From the NCBI GenBank assembly GCA_949284175.1, contig CASDVE010000003.1:124001-188000 (forward strand): a DNA stretch of 64,000 nucleotides. The letters run 5' to 3'. Below, in pieces: positions 54,353 through 62,345 of this stretch (within the stretch, counting starts at the first letter, position 1; every line of letters starts with the position of its first letter). Position numbers and translations under genes: made by a program. Source of the stretch: an uncultured Eubacteriales bacterium. Its GTDB lineage: Bacteria > Bacillota > Clostridia > Lachnospirales > Lachnospiraceae. Below the pieces are notes generated by a model, which was not told the DNA's origin, searched no databases, and saw only the letters and a list, made by a program, of their open reading frames with translations.

Positions 54353-55192
54353 ATGGAGATAAAAAATGAGTTTGTAGAAGAGTCATTAGTTGGCATGAAA
54401 CAAATGTTATTAGAAGAACAGCAAGAGAGATGGATGGACTTACAAGATATTACAGAACTTTGCAAACAAAATAAAGAAAAAATTTTATATGATGATGATA
54501 TTTGGGATATAGATATTGGAGAAGGGGAAGAATTTGCAAATTGGCTTTATGGGTATCATTCTCCAGAAGAAGATGAACTTGCTAGGTTTATATTAGAATT
54601 AATACAAAAAGGCTGGAAAGATGATAATGACATATCTGACAGCAATAGAATTGATATTTCTTTTGGGAAAAAGGAACATGCTGTAAGCAATTTGAAGGAA
54701 TACTTACAAGAGAGAAGAAGGTGCTTAGATAAAACAAAAACGGTGGCAGACTATTATGAATTTATGCTAACCTGCTTTCCCAACAGTGTTTTTGCGGAAA
54801 ATATGAAATCTGGATTAGAAGGAATACAAAATTTTTCTGCTCATAAAGCAGAGATAACAAAAAATTTGACAGTATTAGATGAAGAAGCACTCATATTATA
54901 TGAAAAATATAAACATAATTTAAAAGAAGCAATTGATATTTTAGAAACAAAATTGTTAGCATGTTCTCTTGATCCGAATCATAGAAAAGAGTTAATTTTT
55001 GAATTTCAATATGAAGAAATTGAGAATGGAGAGAAAATAGTAAAACGAAAAGAGATATGTTGTGAACCACATTTGAAATTGATTCGGTTAGATTCGAATC
55101 TAAGAATTTATTTTTATTGGAAAGATGAACAGATAGGAGATGGAAAAAAGGTTCTGATAGGAAGAATCGGAGGACATCCTTATAAAAAATAA
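54353..55192 (+). CDS. Unrecognised third protein of the DUF262/ATPase cassette
   Basis: A 279-residue soluble protein I do not recognise. The first ~170 residues are helical and acidic, with a WDIDIGEGEEFANWLYGYHS segment. The last ~70 residues form a separate beta-rich piece with KLIRLDSNLRIYFYWKD and KVLIGRIGGHPYKK, faintly like the strand order of RelE-type toxins, but no catalytic set can be pointed to. Its TAGGAGAAGG site overlaps the ATPase stop, so it belongs to the same operon. In such three-gene cassettes the protein without a known domain is often the effector; that is inference. Confidence 0.8.
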   Translation: MEIKNEFVEESLVGMKQMLLEEQQERWMDLQDITELCKQNKEKILYDDDIWDIDIGEGEEFANWLYGYHSPEEDELARFILELIQKGWKDDNDISDSNRIDISFGKKEHAVSNLKEYLQERRRCLDKTKTVADYYEFMLTCFPNSVFAENMKSGLEGIQNFSAHKAEITKNLTVLDEEALILYEKYKHNLKEAIDILETKLLACSLDPNHRKELIFEFQYEEIENGEKIVKRKEICCEPHLKLIRLDSNLRIYFYWKDEQIGDGKKVLIGRIGGHPYKK

Positions 55193-55258
55193 TATACATA
55201 AAGTACTGTATAATGAAAGAAATAGGAATATATTCGAAATAATATGGAGGGATAGAGG

Positions 55259-56146
55259 ATGATAAAACATTTGTCGGTAATAGGGTTGGTGGTTGTAACA
55301 ATTATTTGGGGAGGAGGATTTGTAGCCAGTGATATTGCACTGGGGAGCCTAAAACCGTTTCAGATTATGACAATTCGTTTTTTACTAGGATTTGTTCTGA
55401 TGGGGCTAATCAGTATAAGGGAATTAAAAAGAGTGAAAAGCCAAGAGATTAGAGCTGGAATTTTTATGGGAATTGCTCTGTTTGCAGGTTTTGCTTTGCA
55501 AATTGTGGGACTTCAATACACAACACCATCCAAAAACGCATTTTTAACGGCACTAAATGTAGTAATAGTTCCGTTTATTTCCTTTTTGTTTTTGAAGAAA
55601 AAGATTAGTAAAAAAGGAATCATAGGAGCAGTTATGGCCATTGTAGGTGTGGGGATGCTTTCTTTAAATGCAAATTTTTCATTAGGTATTGGAGATCTAT
55701 TAACATTATTTTGTGCCGTTGGATTTGCATTTCAGATTTTTTTAACAAGTGTATTTGTAAAAAAATATCGAGTTATGGTTCTTAACTTTGTACAGATGGG
55801 AACAGCATTTATATTGTCCTTTCTGTTTCTGTTCATAACAAAACAAAATCATTTTGAAGTGACAACAAAAGGCTGGCTAAGTGTTTTATATTTAGGAGTT
55901 GTTAGCACAACCTTTTGTTATTTATTGCAAACTGTATGTCAAAAATATGTGGATGAAACGAAGTCTGCTATTATTTTATCGATGGAATCTGTATTTGGAA
56001 CAATATTTTCTGTGTGGATTCTTGGAGAACAGCTAACATTGCGAATGATGATAGGATGTGTGATTATTTTAATGGCAGTCATTATTTCTAACTTGGATGA
56101 GTCAGAAGAAGAGATTATGTCTACTTCCTGTGACGAATCATGCTAA
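55259..56146 (+). CDS. DMT/EamA family transporter
   Basis: A 295-residue membrane protein with ten helices and two EamA repeats. The first repeat opens TIIWGGGFVASDIAL, with GLQYTTPSKNAFLTAL in the middle; the second has STTFCYLLQTVCQKYVDETKS (shown here only in part: STTFCYLLQ) and ESVFGTIFSVWILGEQLT. The substrate is unknown; metabolites or drugs are typical. The 3' end overlaps the convergent kinase gene by 26 bases, so neither gene has a separate terminator there. Confidence 0.9.
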   Translation: MIKHLSVIGLVVVTIIWGGGFVASDIALGSLKPFQIMTIRFLLGFVLMGLISIRELKRVKSQEIRAGIFMGIALFAGFALQIVGLQYTTPSKNAFLTALNVVIVPFISFLFLKKKISKKGIIGAVMAIVGVGMLSLNANFSLGIGDLLTLFCAVGFAFQIFLTSVFVKKYRVMVLNFVQMGTAFILSFLFLFITKQNHFEVTTKGWLSVLYLGVVSTTFCYLLQTVCQKYVDETKSAIILSMESVFGTIFSVWILGEQLTLRMMIGCVIILMAVIISNLDESEEEIMSTSCDESC

Positions 56147-57749
56147 AAATAAGCCATAGTATAAAAAGAAATGACAATAAAAAACCAAAAAAACTGATCC
56201 ATGGCATAGAAAAGATTTGTGGTTCCAGATCTGATAGGCAAAGAATACAAGAACCAAGAAAAAGAAAACAAGCAAGGAAGCAAAGGATTATCTGATAACT
56301 GATATGTTGAAAAGAATTTTTTTGTGCCTGCATATTCGCAAATTCAAGATTCAGTTTTGTTTGTCCATTTTTTGTTATATTTAAAAGATCGGATAGGAGA
56401 GCAGGAATTTCTAAGGATTTATCCATAGAGGCATAAAGCAGGCGTGCTTTATGCTTTAACTCGTGTTTCAAGTCCAATTCTTTTAGAAACTGTTGTGACA
56501 TATGAGCGGATAAAATATCCATCATATTGACTTCTGGGGCACAGATTTTAAGGGTTCCTTCCATGGTGATCATACTTCGTCCAAGTAAAGTGATATCGGG
56601 GCTAATGGAGATGTTATGGAATTTTATGAGATCTAGTAATTTTTCAATTAGTTTTCCAAGATCCATAGTCCCAAAGCCGATGCTCATATATTTTTGAACA
56701 ATATCAGCAATATCAGTATATAGTCTTGCATGATCGATTGGAGATTTTGCCTCACCAAATGCTAAAAGCACATTTTTTAGTTCATACATATCATTTTTAA
56801 GAATTGCCATAATTGCCCGTTTTAAAATCTGTTTGTTATAAGCAGATAAATGTCCAGTCATGCCCAGATCAAGCCAAGCAATTTGTCCATTGGATACCCA
56901 TAAGTTACCAGGATGGGGATCGGCATGAAAAAATCCATCTTCCAATATTTGTTTGCAATAATTTTCCGCAGTTTTTCTGCCGATTTCAACTCTGTTATAA
57001 CCATTCTTCTCTAATTCTTCTATATGATCGATTTGGATTCCCTCTATATAATCCATAACAAGCACTTTTGAGGTAGTGAATTGCTTTAACACTTGGGGAC
57101 AAGTGATATAGATGATTTCTTTTTGATTTTGATAAAACTGTTCCAGATTGTGAGCTTCTGTTGTAAAATCCATCTCTTCTTGAGAAGTTTTCCAAAGTTC
57201 ATCGAGGACAGTTTTAAAGTCTATAAGTTCACCGGTTCCAATGGCGACTTTTATCAGTTTACTTGCGTGCTTTATAAGGCGAATATCCTGTTCCATCATT
57301 TCTTTAATATGGGGGCGTTGCACTTTTAAGACAACTTTTTGACCGGTCTGTAAAATAGCAGAATGGACTTGAGCGATGGAGGCAGAACCGAGGGGCGTTT
57401 TAGAAATATCTTTTACGATGGTATCAATAGGGCAATGCCATTCCTCTTCAAGAACCTTATGTATCGTTTCAAAAGGAAGAGGTTTTACCTCTGTCCGCAA
57501 CAAGGTTAATTCTTTACAATAGTTTTCTGGGAGCATATCAGAACGCATGGACATAATTTGACCCAGTTTTACATAGGTAGGACCTAGATCCTCTAAAATA
57601 TGGCGAAGTTTTTTGGGGGTCAGTCCTTGAACGAGATGGTGGGACTTTAAGACATGAAGGATTTCTGTTAGTCGTTGATTAGAAGAAGGAGCTTTTTGTG
57701 AAATTGGATGAGGGGTGTGTGATGCCTGTGTCATTGTTTCCTTTTTCAT
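56121..57749 (-). CDS. ABC1/UbiB family atypical kinase
   Basis: A 542-residue member of the ABC1/UbiB kinase-like family. Typical marks are the KxGQ motif in YVKLGQIMSMRSD, the alanine-rich nucleotide loop GSASIAQVH, the lysine in VVLKVQRP, and the catalytic and metal region FFHADPHPGNL and AWLDLGMTG. Two hydrophobic helices end the protein. In aerobes these proteins support ubiquinone synthesis; here in an anaerobe the role is unknown and may concern membrane lipids. A phasin-like gene lies just upstream on the same strand and probably shares the operon. Confidence 0.92.
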   Translation of the reverse strand: MKKETMTQASHTPHPISQKAPSSNQRLTEILHVLKSHHLVQGLTPKKLRHILEDLGPTYVKLGQIMSMRSDMLPENYCKELTLLRTEVKPLPFETIHKVLEEEWHCPIDTIVKDISKTPLGSASIAQVHSAILQTGQKVVLKVQRPHIKEMMEQDIRLIKHASKLIKVAIGTGELIDFKTVLDELWKTSQEEMDFTTEAHNLEQFYQNQKEIIYITCPQVLKQFTTSKVLVMDYIEGIQIDHIEELEKNGYNRVEIGRKTAENYCKQILEDGFFHADPHPGNLWVSNGQIAWLDLGMTGHLSAYNKQILKRAIMAILKNDMYELKNVLLAFGEAKSPIDHARLYTDIADIVQKYMSIGFGTMDLGKLIEKLLDLIKFHNISISPDITLLGRSMITMEGTLKICAPEVNMMDILSAHMSQQFLKELDLKHELKHKARLLYASMDKSLEIPALLSDLLNITKNGQTKLNLEFANMQAQKNSFQHISYQIILCFLACFLFLGSCILCLSDLEPQIFSMPWISFFGFLLSFLFILWLIFSMIRHRK

Positions 57750-57802
57750 AAATAGCTCCTTCCTGTTATGCTTTTGTAAAATGTTAAGAAATGTTCAATA
57801 TT

Positions 57803-58186
57803 TTATTCGGTTTCTTTTGTATCTTGTGTATTCCCTATGTCATCTGTATTGGTGATTTCTTGCTCCTTTGATTGTGAGGGATTATCTTGCTTTTCTTGTT
57901 CCTTTTTTGCAATTTTTTCTTTTAATTGTTCTAATTCTTCGTCGGTCATAGTATCAACAGCCTTCATAATGTCGCCATATTTTTTTACAACATTTACTGT
58001 GATATGATCATTGACTTTTTCTTTGATATTGTGTTTTAGTTCTTCATTTAGAACCTTTCCTTGTTCAACGGTAAGTTCTCCTTTTTCTACAAGAGTATCT
58101 ACAATATCTTTTGCAGATTCAGCTGTCATTGCAACAGCACCAACGCCTGCTAAAAAAATTTTCTTTAAACCTTCGCTAAAATCCAT
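57803..58186 (-). CDS. Phasin-like small protein
   Basis: A 127-residue protein. The N-terminus (MDFSEGLKKIFLAGVGAVAM) is an amphipathic, weakly hydrophobic segment followed by helices with DTLVEKGELTVEQGK and DTMTDEELEQLKEKI; the last 35 residues are a charged, Gln/Asp-rich disordered tail. This resembles phasin/PhaF-like proteins that accompany UbiB genes in Clostridia. ATG 58186 is used because AAAGGATG lies nine bases before it. Its translation start region almost repeats that of the gene at 58752 (AAAGGATGGTT then TTTATG). Confidence 0.75.
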   Translation of the reverse strand: MDFSEGLKKIFLAGVGAVAMTAESAKDIVDTLVEKGELTVEQGKVLNEELKHNIKEKVNDHITVNVVKKYGDIMKAVDTMTDEELEQLKEKIAKKEQEKQDNPSQSKEQEITNTDDIGNTQDTKETE

Positions 58187-58326
58187 AAAAACCATCCTTT
58201 CGCATAAGGGCTCTTTTGTGTACTGTCTTATTAACAAAATTATACTACATTTTTTATATAAAAAAAATCCTAGAAAAATGAAATTATAATAAAGTTACCT
58301 TTTAGTATGAGCAATAAAAGTAAAAG

Positions 58327-58752
58327 TTATTTTTCAAGTAACATGGTAATGACAGTGGCAAACGGTGCGAGTTTATCAAAAATATGACGATTGTTATCAA
58401 CAGAACGTTCTCCGCAATCAATAATTTCTGAATGGGATTTTAAAGTTTGAGAAAGAGAAAGAAGTTTATTGCGAAGGTCGCTACGGAGGATAGGAGTTGG
58501 CTTTTGTAAAAGCACAGAGAGTTTATCCAAATAAACATGAATTAAAATCTCAACAGTGAGAGAATCCTCGGTAATTTGCAGAGGTTGTCCAGCTAGTTCT
58601 TGATAACGAGTTAAAATATGTTTCGCAAGATTTCTGGCATCGTTTTTTCCTTTTTGATTTAGATAGTTGATCAATGCTTGATCCGTTGTAATTTGTACAA
58701 GTCTATCTGTGTAAACAATGGTGACATCGTGAAATTTTTCTGTGATATTCAT
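58327..58752 (-). CDS. Hypothetical protein upstream of the phasin-like gene
   Basis: A 141-residue soluble protein that I do not recognise. It begins MNITEKFHDVTIVYTDRL, has LxxxLxxxL-type helices in the middle (RNLAKHILTRYQEL, ILIHVYLDKL) and no cysteine pairs or signal peptide. Codon use is normal and a strong GGAAAGGATGG site precedes the ATG, so it is a real gene. It lies 140 bases upstream of the phasin-like gene on the same strand and shares a near-identical initiation sequence with it, which suggests joint control with the UbiB-type kinase. Confidence 0.7.
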   Translation of the reverse strand: MNITEKFHDVTIVYTDRLVQITTDQALINYLNQKGKNDARNLAKHILTRYQELAGQPLQITEDSLTVEILIHVYLDKLSVLLQKPTPILRSDLRNKLLSLSQTLKSHSEIIDCGERSVDNNRHIFDKLAPFATVITMLLEK

Positions 58753-58955
58753 AAAGAACCATCCTTTCCATATAAAATAGAAATATAGTTAATACGTTGC
58801 TTATAGATTAAAACGCTAGACATCAACTAATAGAAGTGCAACTAGGTAGAATATGACAAAATACTCTATGATAAAATAAATTATGCCATAAAACGATAAA
58901 AGAAATGAAGAGATTATTTTTATAAAAATAGATTTTGGGGAGAATAAGAAGTGCC

Positions 58956-58984
58956 TTGACAATATCTCTAATTAGCGATAAACT
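58956..58984 (+). promoter_or_regulatory. Promoter of the pirin gene
   Basis: A perfect -35 box TTGACA (58956-58961) and a -10 box TAAACT (58979-58984) are 17 bases apart. The leader is about 125 bases. The spacer between the boxes is occupied by the palindrome listed next. Confidence 0.7.
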
Positions 58985-59001
58985 ATTACTAGTTAGAGAT
59001 A
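58963..59001 (+). promoter_or_regulatory. MhqR/MarR-like operator over the pirin promoter
   Basis: TATCTCTAATTAGCGATA (58963-58980) is a near-perfect palindrome in the promoter spacer. It matches the pattern of the Bacillus MhqR box (TATCTC-nAATTn-GAGATA) in most positions. A second half-site, TTAGAGATA (58993-59001), is the exact complement of the first arm TATCTCTAA (58963-58971), so two dimers could bind. A MarR-type repressor sensing quinones or electrophiles is the natural guess; no such gene is adjacent. Confidence 0.5.
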
Positions 59002-59115
59002 AATATTTACGTAAAGACAACAAGCCATGCCAAAACATTTATCTTTATATATGGTGAATGTCTATAAACGTGAGAAATATAAATTCTTTGGACAAATAGA
59101 AAGGAAGATAAAGAT

Positions 59116-59937
59116 ATGAAAAGAAAAATTAGACATAAAGTAACTGGATTTCGTACACAAGATGGAGCAGGAGTAAGTCTTGTAAGGGTGCTTGGATTAG
59201 AAACAGTGGAGAAATATGATCCATTTTTAATGTTAGATTCTTTTGATAGTAAAAACCCACAAGATTATATCAAAGGATTTCCATTCCACCCTCATAGAGG
59301 AATCGAAACCATCACCTATCTTGCAAAAGGAAGTATGGTGCATAGAGATAATCTAGGAAATGAAGGTATAATCAGAGAAGGAGAAGCACAATGGATGACA
59401 GCTGGTTCTGGAATCATGCACGAAGAAATGCCAGAGGCTTCAGAGGAAATGCTCGGCATTCAGTTATGGCTGAATTTACCACAACAATATAAAATGGTAG
59501 CACCACAGTATAACGACCTTAAAGATATAAAAGAAGTACAAGAAGAAGAGGCACTTGTTCGTGTTGTCAGCGGTAAATATAAGGATGTAGAAGGATTTCA
59601 AGGAAAGTATATTCCAGTGGATTTTTATGATATTCGATTATTACCAGAGAAAGAATTTACATTCGAAACAAAAGAAGAGAATGAAGTGTATCTTTTCCTT
59701 TTAAAAGGGGATTTAGAGGTAGAAGGCGAGTGGTGTAAAGAAAAGACTGCTGTTGCTTTAGAAAGAGGAAAAGAAGTTCATGTAAAAGGAGTAAATGGAG
59801 AACCAGCAGAATTTCTTGTATTCAGTGCAAAAAGTTTATCAGAACCAGTCGTATGGGGTGGACCAATTGTAATGAATACAAAAGAAGAGTTGATGCAGGC
59901 TTACAAAGAACTACAAGATGGAACTTTTATTAAATAA
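59116..59937 (+). CDS. Pirin family protein
   Basis: A 273-residue bicupin of the pirin family. The metal-binding set is in FHPHRGIETITY (two His), VHRDN and GIMHEEMP (His and Glu). Bacterial pirins often act as quercetin dioxygenase-like or redox-sensor proteins. The promoter is overlaid by a MhqR-like palindrome, which fits a response to quinone-like compounds. AAAGGAAG precedes the ATG. It is followed by a strong terminator and so is a single-gene unit. Confidence 0.92.
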   Translation: MKRKIRHKVTGFRTQDGAGVSLVRVLGLETVEKYDPFLMLDSFDSKNPQDYIKGFPFHPHRGIETITYLAKGSMVHRDNLGNEGIIREGEAQWMTAGSGIMHEEMPEASEEMLGIQLWLNLPQQYKMVAPQYNDLKDIKEVQEEEALVRVVSGKYKDVEGFQGKYIPVDFYDIRLLPEKEFTFETKEENEVYLFLLKGDLEVEGEWCKEKTAVALERGKEVHVKGVNGEPAEFLVFSAKSLSEPVVWGGPIVMNTKEELMQAYKELQDGTFIK

Positions 59938-59973
59938 TATAAAATGATAGCAATACGTTGGAATTGTTTGAAC

Positions 59974-60003
59974 AAAAAGAGAGAACTATGTTCTCTCTTT
60001 TTT
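59974..60003 (+). terminator. Terminator of the pirin gene
   Basis: AAAAAGAGAGAAC (59974-59986) pairs perfectly with GTTCTCTCTTTTT (59990-60002) around a three-base loop, with T-runs on both strands. The rest of the 59938-60242 gap is AT-rich; I see no certain promoter for the GH20 gene there. Confidence 0.9.
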
Positions 60004-60242
60004 GCTTTTATATGGAAGCGACTAGTGATGAAAAAGATATATGCTGTTATAGGAGGACTGTTCCTGAACATAGGAAGTAAAAAAGATTTGACTTTTATAA
60101 TTTTTCTAAATAAAATAGAGTTAATTCGTATAAAATACACAATAATATGAAGTAAAAAATAAAATATTATAGGAAATATATAAAGAGGATACCAGCAAAA
60201 AGAGAAGAAAAATGTAAAAATTATCATAGAAGGGGTGTTTAT

Positions 60243-62159
60243 ATGAAATTTTATTTAGAAGCACAAGAAGATGGACAAATTACAAAGGGTTCCGTACAAG
60301 AGATTTTAGAGGAACGAGGATATGAGCTAATAGAAGAAAAAGAGCAAGCGGATATTATATTATTTCCTATCCAAGAGAAGAAACGTGGATATAGTATTAA
60401 AAAAGAGAAAAGGCAGGTTATTATTACATATAAAGAAAGAGTTCAGTTTTTTAGAGGATTGGGGCATTTGCTTGCTCATTTAGCAGAAGAGAACTTTAAA
60501 TTAGAAAATGATAAAGAATTAGGGAACCATGGAGCTATGTTTGATTGTTCCAGAAATGGGGTATTGAAAGTAGACCGCATCAAACAGTATATTCGTTTCC
60601 ACAGTCTGCTTGGATTAAATCAGATGATGCTCTATACAGAGGATACATATGAAATTAAAGATTATCCATACTTTGGTGCATTGCGAGGAAGGTATAAACA
60701 AGAGGAAATCAAAGAATGCGTTGCTTATGGGGAAATCTTTGGAGTAGAGTTAGTTCCATGTATTCAAACATTGGCACATTTAAGAACGGTACTTCGCTGG
60801 CCAGCTATGATGAAATATCAAGATGATGAAGATATTTTAATTGCGGAGGAAGAAAAAACATATGAATTTATTGATAGCATGTTAAAGTCCGTTCGCAGTA
60901 TGTATAAAACAAATAAAATCCATATTGGAATGGACGAGGCATTTTATTTGGGATTTGGCAATTATCGAAAAAAACATGGAATTGTCAATCAAGAAAAGAT
61001 CATAAAAAAACATTTGGACAAGGTGATGAAACTTTGTAAAAAATATGAGTTTGAGCCAATGATTTGGAGTGATATGTTTTTTGCAAGTGTCAATGAAGGA
61101 AATTATTATAGTATGCCAAAAGAGCATGAGTGGAAAGAAGAGGAAAAGCCAAACAAAGATGTTTCCCTCGTTTACTGGGATTACTATGCCCATGATAAAG
61201 AACAGTATGAAAGAATGATAACCCTCCATAAAAAGTTAACGGATCACATTTATTTTGCAGGAGGGGGCTGGACATGGAATGGAATTGCCCCTAATTATAG
61301 TCAAGCATTAGAGGCTACAAAAATATCTATGGAAGTGATGAGAAATGAGGGAATCAATCGTTCTATCTACACCCTATGGATGGATAATGGAGCAGAAACG
61401 CCGAGCCTTGTTTCTATTCTTCCTTTGGCATTTTATAGCAATGAGGTGTACAAAGAATCCATGACAAAACAAGAAATGGAAACTTGGTTCTTTGCATTGA
61501 CAAAAGAATCTTATGAGTCTATGTTATTATTGGATAAAATGGATTGTATTGTGGGAACAGAAGAAAATAATCATGGATTTTCTAATCCATCTAAATTAAT
61601 TTTCTATGCTGATCCTTTGCTTGGAATTTTTGATAAGCAATTTGAAAAAAAGCAATTAAAAGCATATTATGAACAGTTAGCACTTCAATTAGAACAGGTA
61701 AAAAATGAGAAAGAGAAGCAAGATGTTTGTTATGAAATGACTCTTATTTACGATTACTATGCGACGTTAGCAAAGGTGCTTTCTGTAAAATGTGAACTAG
61801 GTATAGAATTGCAAAAATTTTATCTTGCAAAGGAAAAAGAGCGTTTAAACGTTTATATTGACGATGATTTACCTGCTTTAATACAAGAAGTAAAGAGATT
61901 GTTAGAATTAAGAAGAAAGATCTGGTTTCAAGAGTATAAAGCAAACGGTTTTGAAGTGCTGGATATTCGATTTTCAGGTGTCATTGCCCGTTTAGAATCT
62001 ACCATCATTCGTTTAAATCAATATGTGAATGGGGAAGTGGCTCAGTTAGAGGAATTAGAAGAGGAGCGATTGTTATATTTGGAAGGAGAAGAAAATAAAG
62101 TTCCAAGATGTAATTTATGGGAATATATTGCCAGTGCTTCTAATATAAAAGGAGTATAA
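60243..62159 (+). CDS. GH20 beta-N-acetylhexosaminidase, cytoplasmic
   Basis: A 638-residue glycoside hydrolase family 20 protein with no signal peptide. The first ~95 residues are a GH20b-like beta domain, then the catalytic barrel with the substrate-assisted Asp231-Glu232 pair in HIGMDEAFY, and a helical C-terminal region of about 200 residues. The GMDEA form and the domain order resemble GH20C of Streptococcus pneumoniae, which removes terminal GlcNAc or GalNAc from imported oligosaccharides. AAGGGGTG precedes the ATG. It is followed by a terminator and the second copy of the dispersed element. Confidence 0.88.
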   Translation: MKFYLEAQEDGQITKGSVQEILEERGYELIEEKEQADIILFPIQEKKRGYSIKKEKRQVIITYKERVQFFRGLGHLLAHLAEENFKLENDKELGNHGAMFDCSRNGVLKVDRIKQYIRFHSLLGLNQMMLYTEDTYEIKDYPYFGALRGRYKQEEIKECVAYGEIFGVELVPCIQTLAHLRTVLRWPAMMKYQDDEDILIAEEEKTYEFIDSMLKSVRSMYKTNKIHIGMDEAFYLGFGNYRKKHGIVNQEKIIKKHLDKVMKLCKKYEFEPMIWSDMFFASVNEGNYYSMPKEHEWKEEEKPNKDVSLVYWDYYAHDKEQYERMITLHKKLTDHIYFAGGGWTWNGIAPNYSQALEATKISMEVMRNEGINRSIYTLWMDNGAETPSLVSILPLAFYSNEVYKESMTKQEMETWFFALTKESYESMLLLDKMDCIVGTEENNHGFSNPSKLIFYADPLLGIFDKQFEKKQLKAYYEQLALQLEQVKNEKEKQDVCYEMTLIYDYYATLAKVLSVKCELGIELQKFYLAKEKERLNVYIDDDLPALIQEVKRLLELRRKIWFQEYKANGFEVLDIRFSGVIARLESTIIRLNQYVNGEVAQLEELEEERLLYLEGEENKVPRCNLWEYIASASNIKGV

Positions 62160-62180
62160 AAGAATAAAAACGTTATAGAA

Positions 62181-62228
62181 AAAAGATGTGCCGTTCTCAT
62201 TATGATAGATAAGAACAGTACATCTTTT
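62181..62228. terminator. Bidirectional terminator between the GH20 gene and cbiK
   Basis: GATGTGCCGTTCT pairs with AGAACAGTACATC (one wobble, one mismatch), with AAAA before and TTTT after, so it can act on both strands. The second copy of the dispersed element begins right at the T-run, as at the first copy. Confidence 0.7.
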
Positions 62229-62325
62229 GTTTATGCAAAGACAACGAGTCATGTAAGAGCATGTATGCTTACATATGGCGATTGTCTGCGAGTCAGAGAA
62301 GTTCGAAAAGCGTGCTTCTCATCGT
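62225..62325. repeat. Two-hairpin dispersed element, copy 2
   Basis: This is the partner of the copy at 4309-4409, gap-free over the aligned 101 bases. The second hairpin has GAGAAG/CTTCTC where copy 1 has GAGAAA/TTTCTC: an A-T pair changed to G-C on both sides, as expected if the base pairing matters. It lies in the same setting as copy 1: a bidirectional terminator on the left, and the 3' end of a convergent minus-strand gene (cbiK) on the right. Confidence 0.75.
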
Positions 62326-62345
62326 TTCGTAGAAAAAATGCTAGT

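Larger units (their letters stand above)
58753..59115. other. Intergenic region between divergent genes, 363 bases
   Basis: This gap separates the minus-strand hypothetical gene from pirin. Its right half holds the pirin promoter and a palindromic operator (listed separately). The left half is AT-rich with no promoter I trust for the minus-strand gene. An open frame of 71 codons on the minus strand (58823-59038) runs through the operator, has no ribosome-binding site and is not called. Confidence 0.5.

Noticed and set aside
58823-59038. 71-codon minus-strand open frame upstream of pirin
   Set aside because: It runs through the pirin promoter and operator, has no ribosome-binding site, and its hydrophobic composition is that of reversed AT-rich DNA.
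59944-60150. 68-codon plus-strand open frame after pirin
   Set aside because: It reads straight through the perfect pirin terminator hairpin and has no ribosome-binding site.
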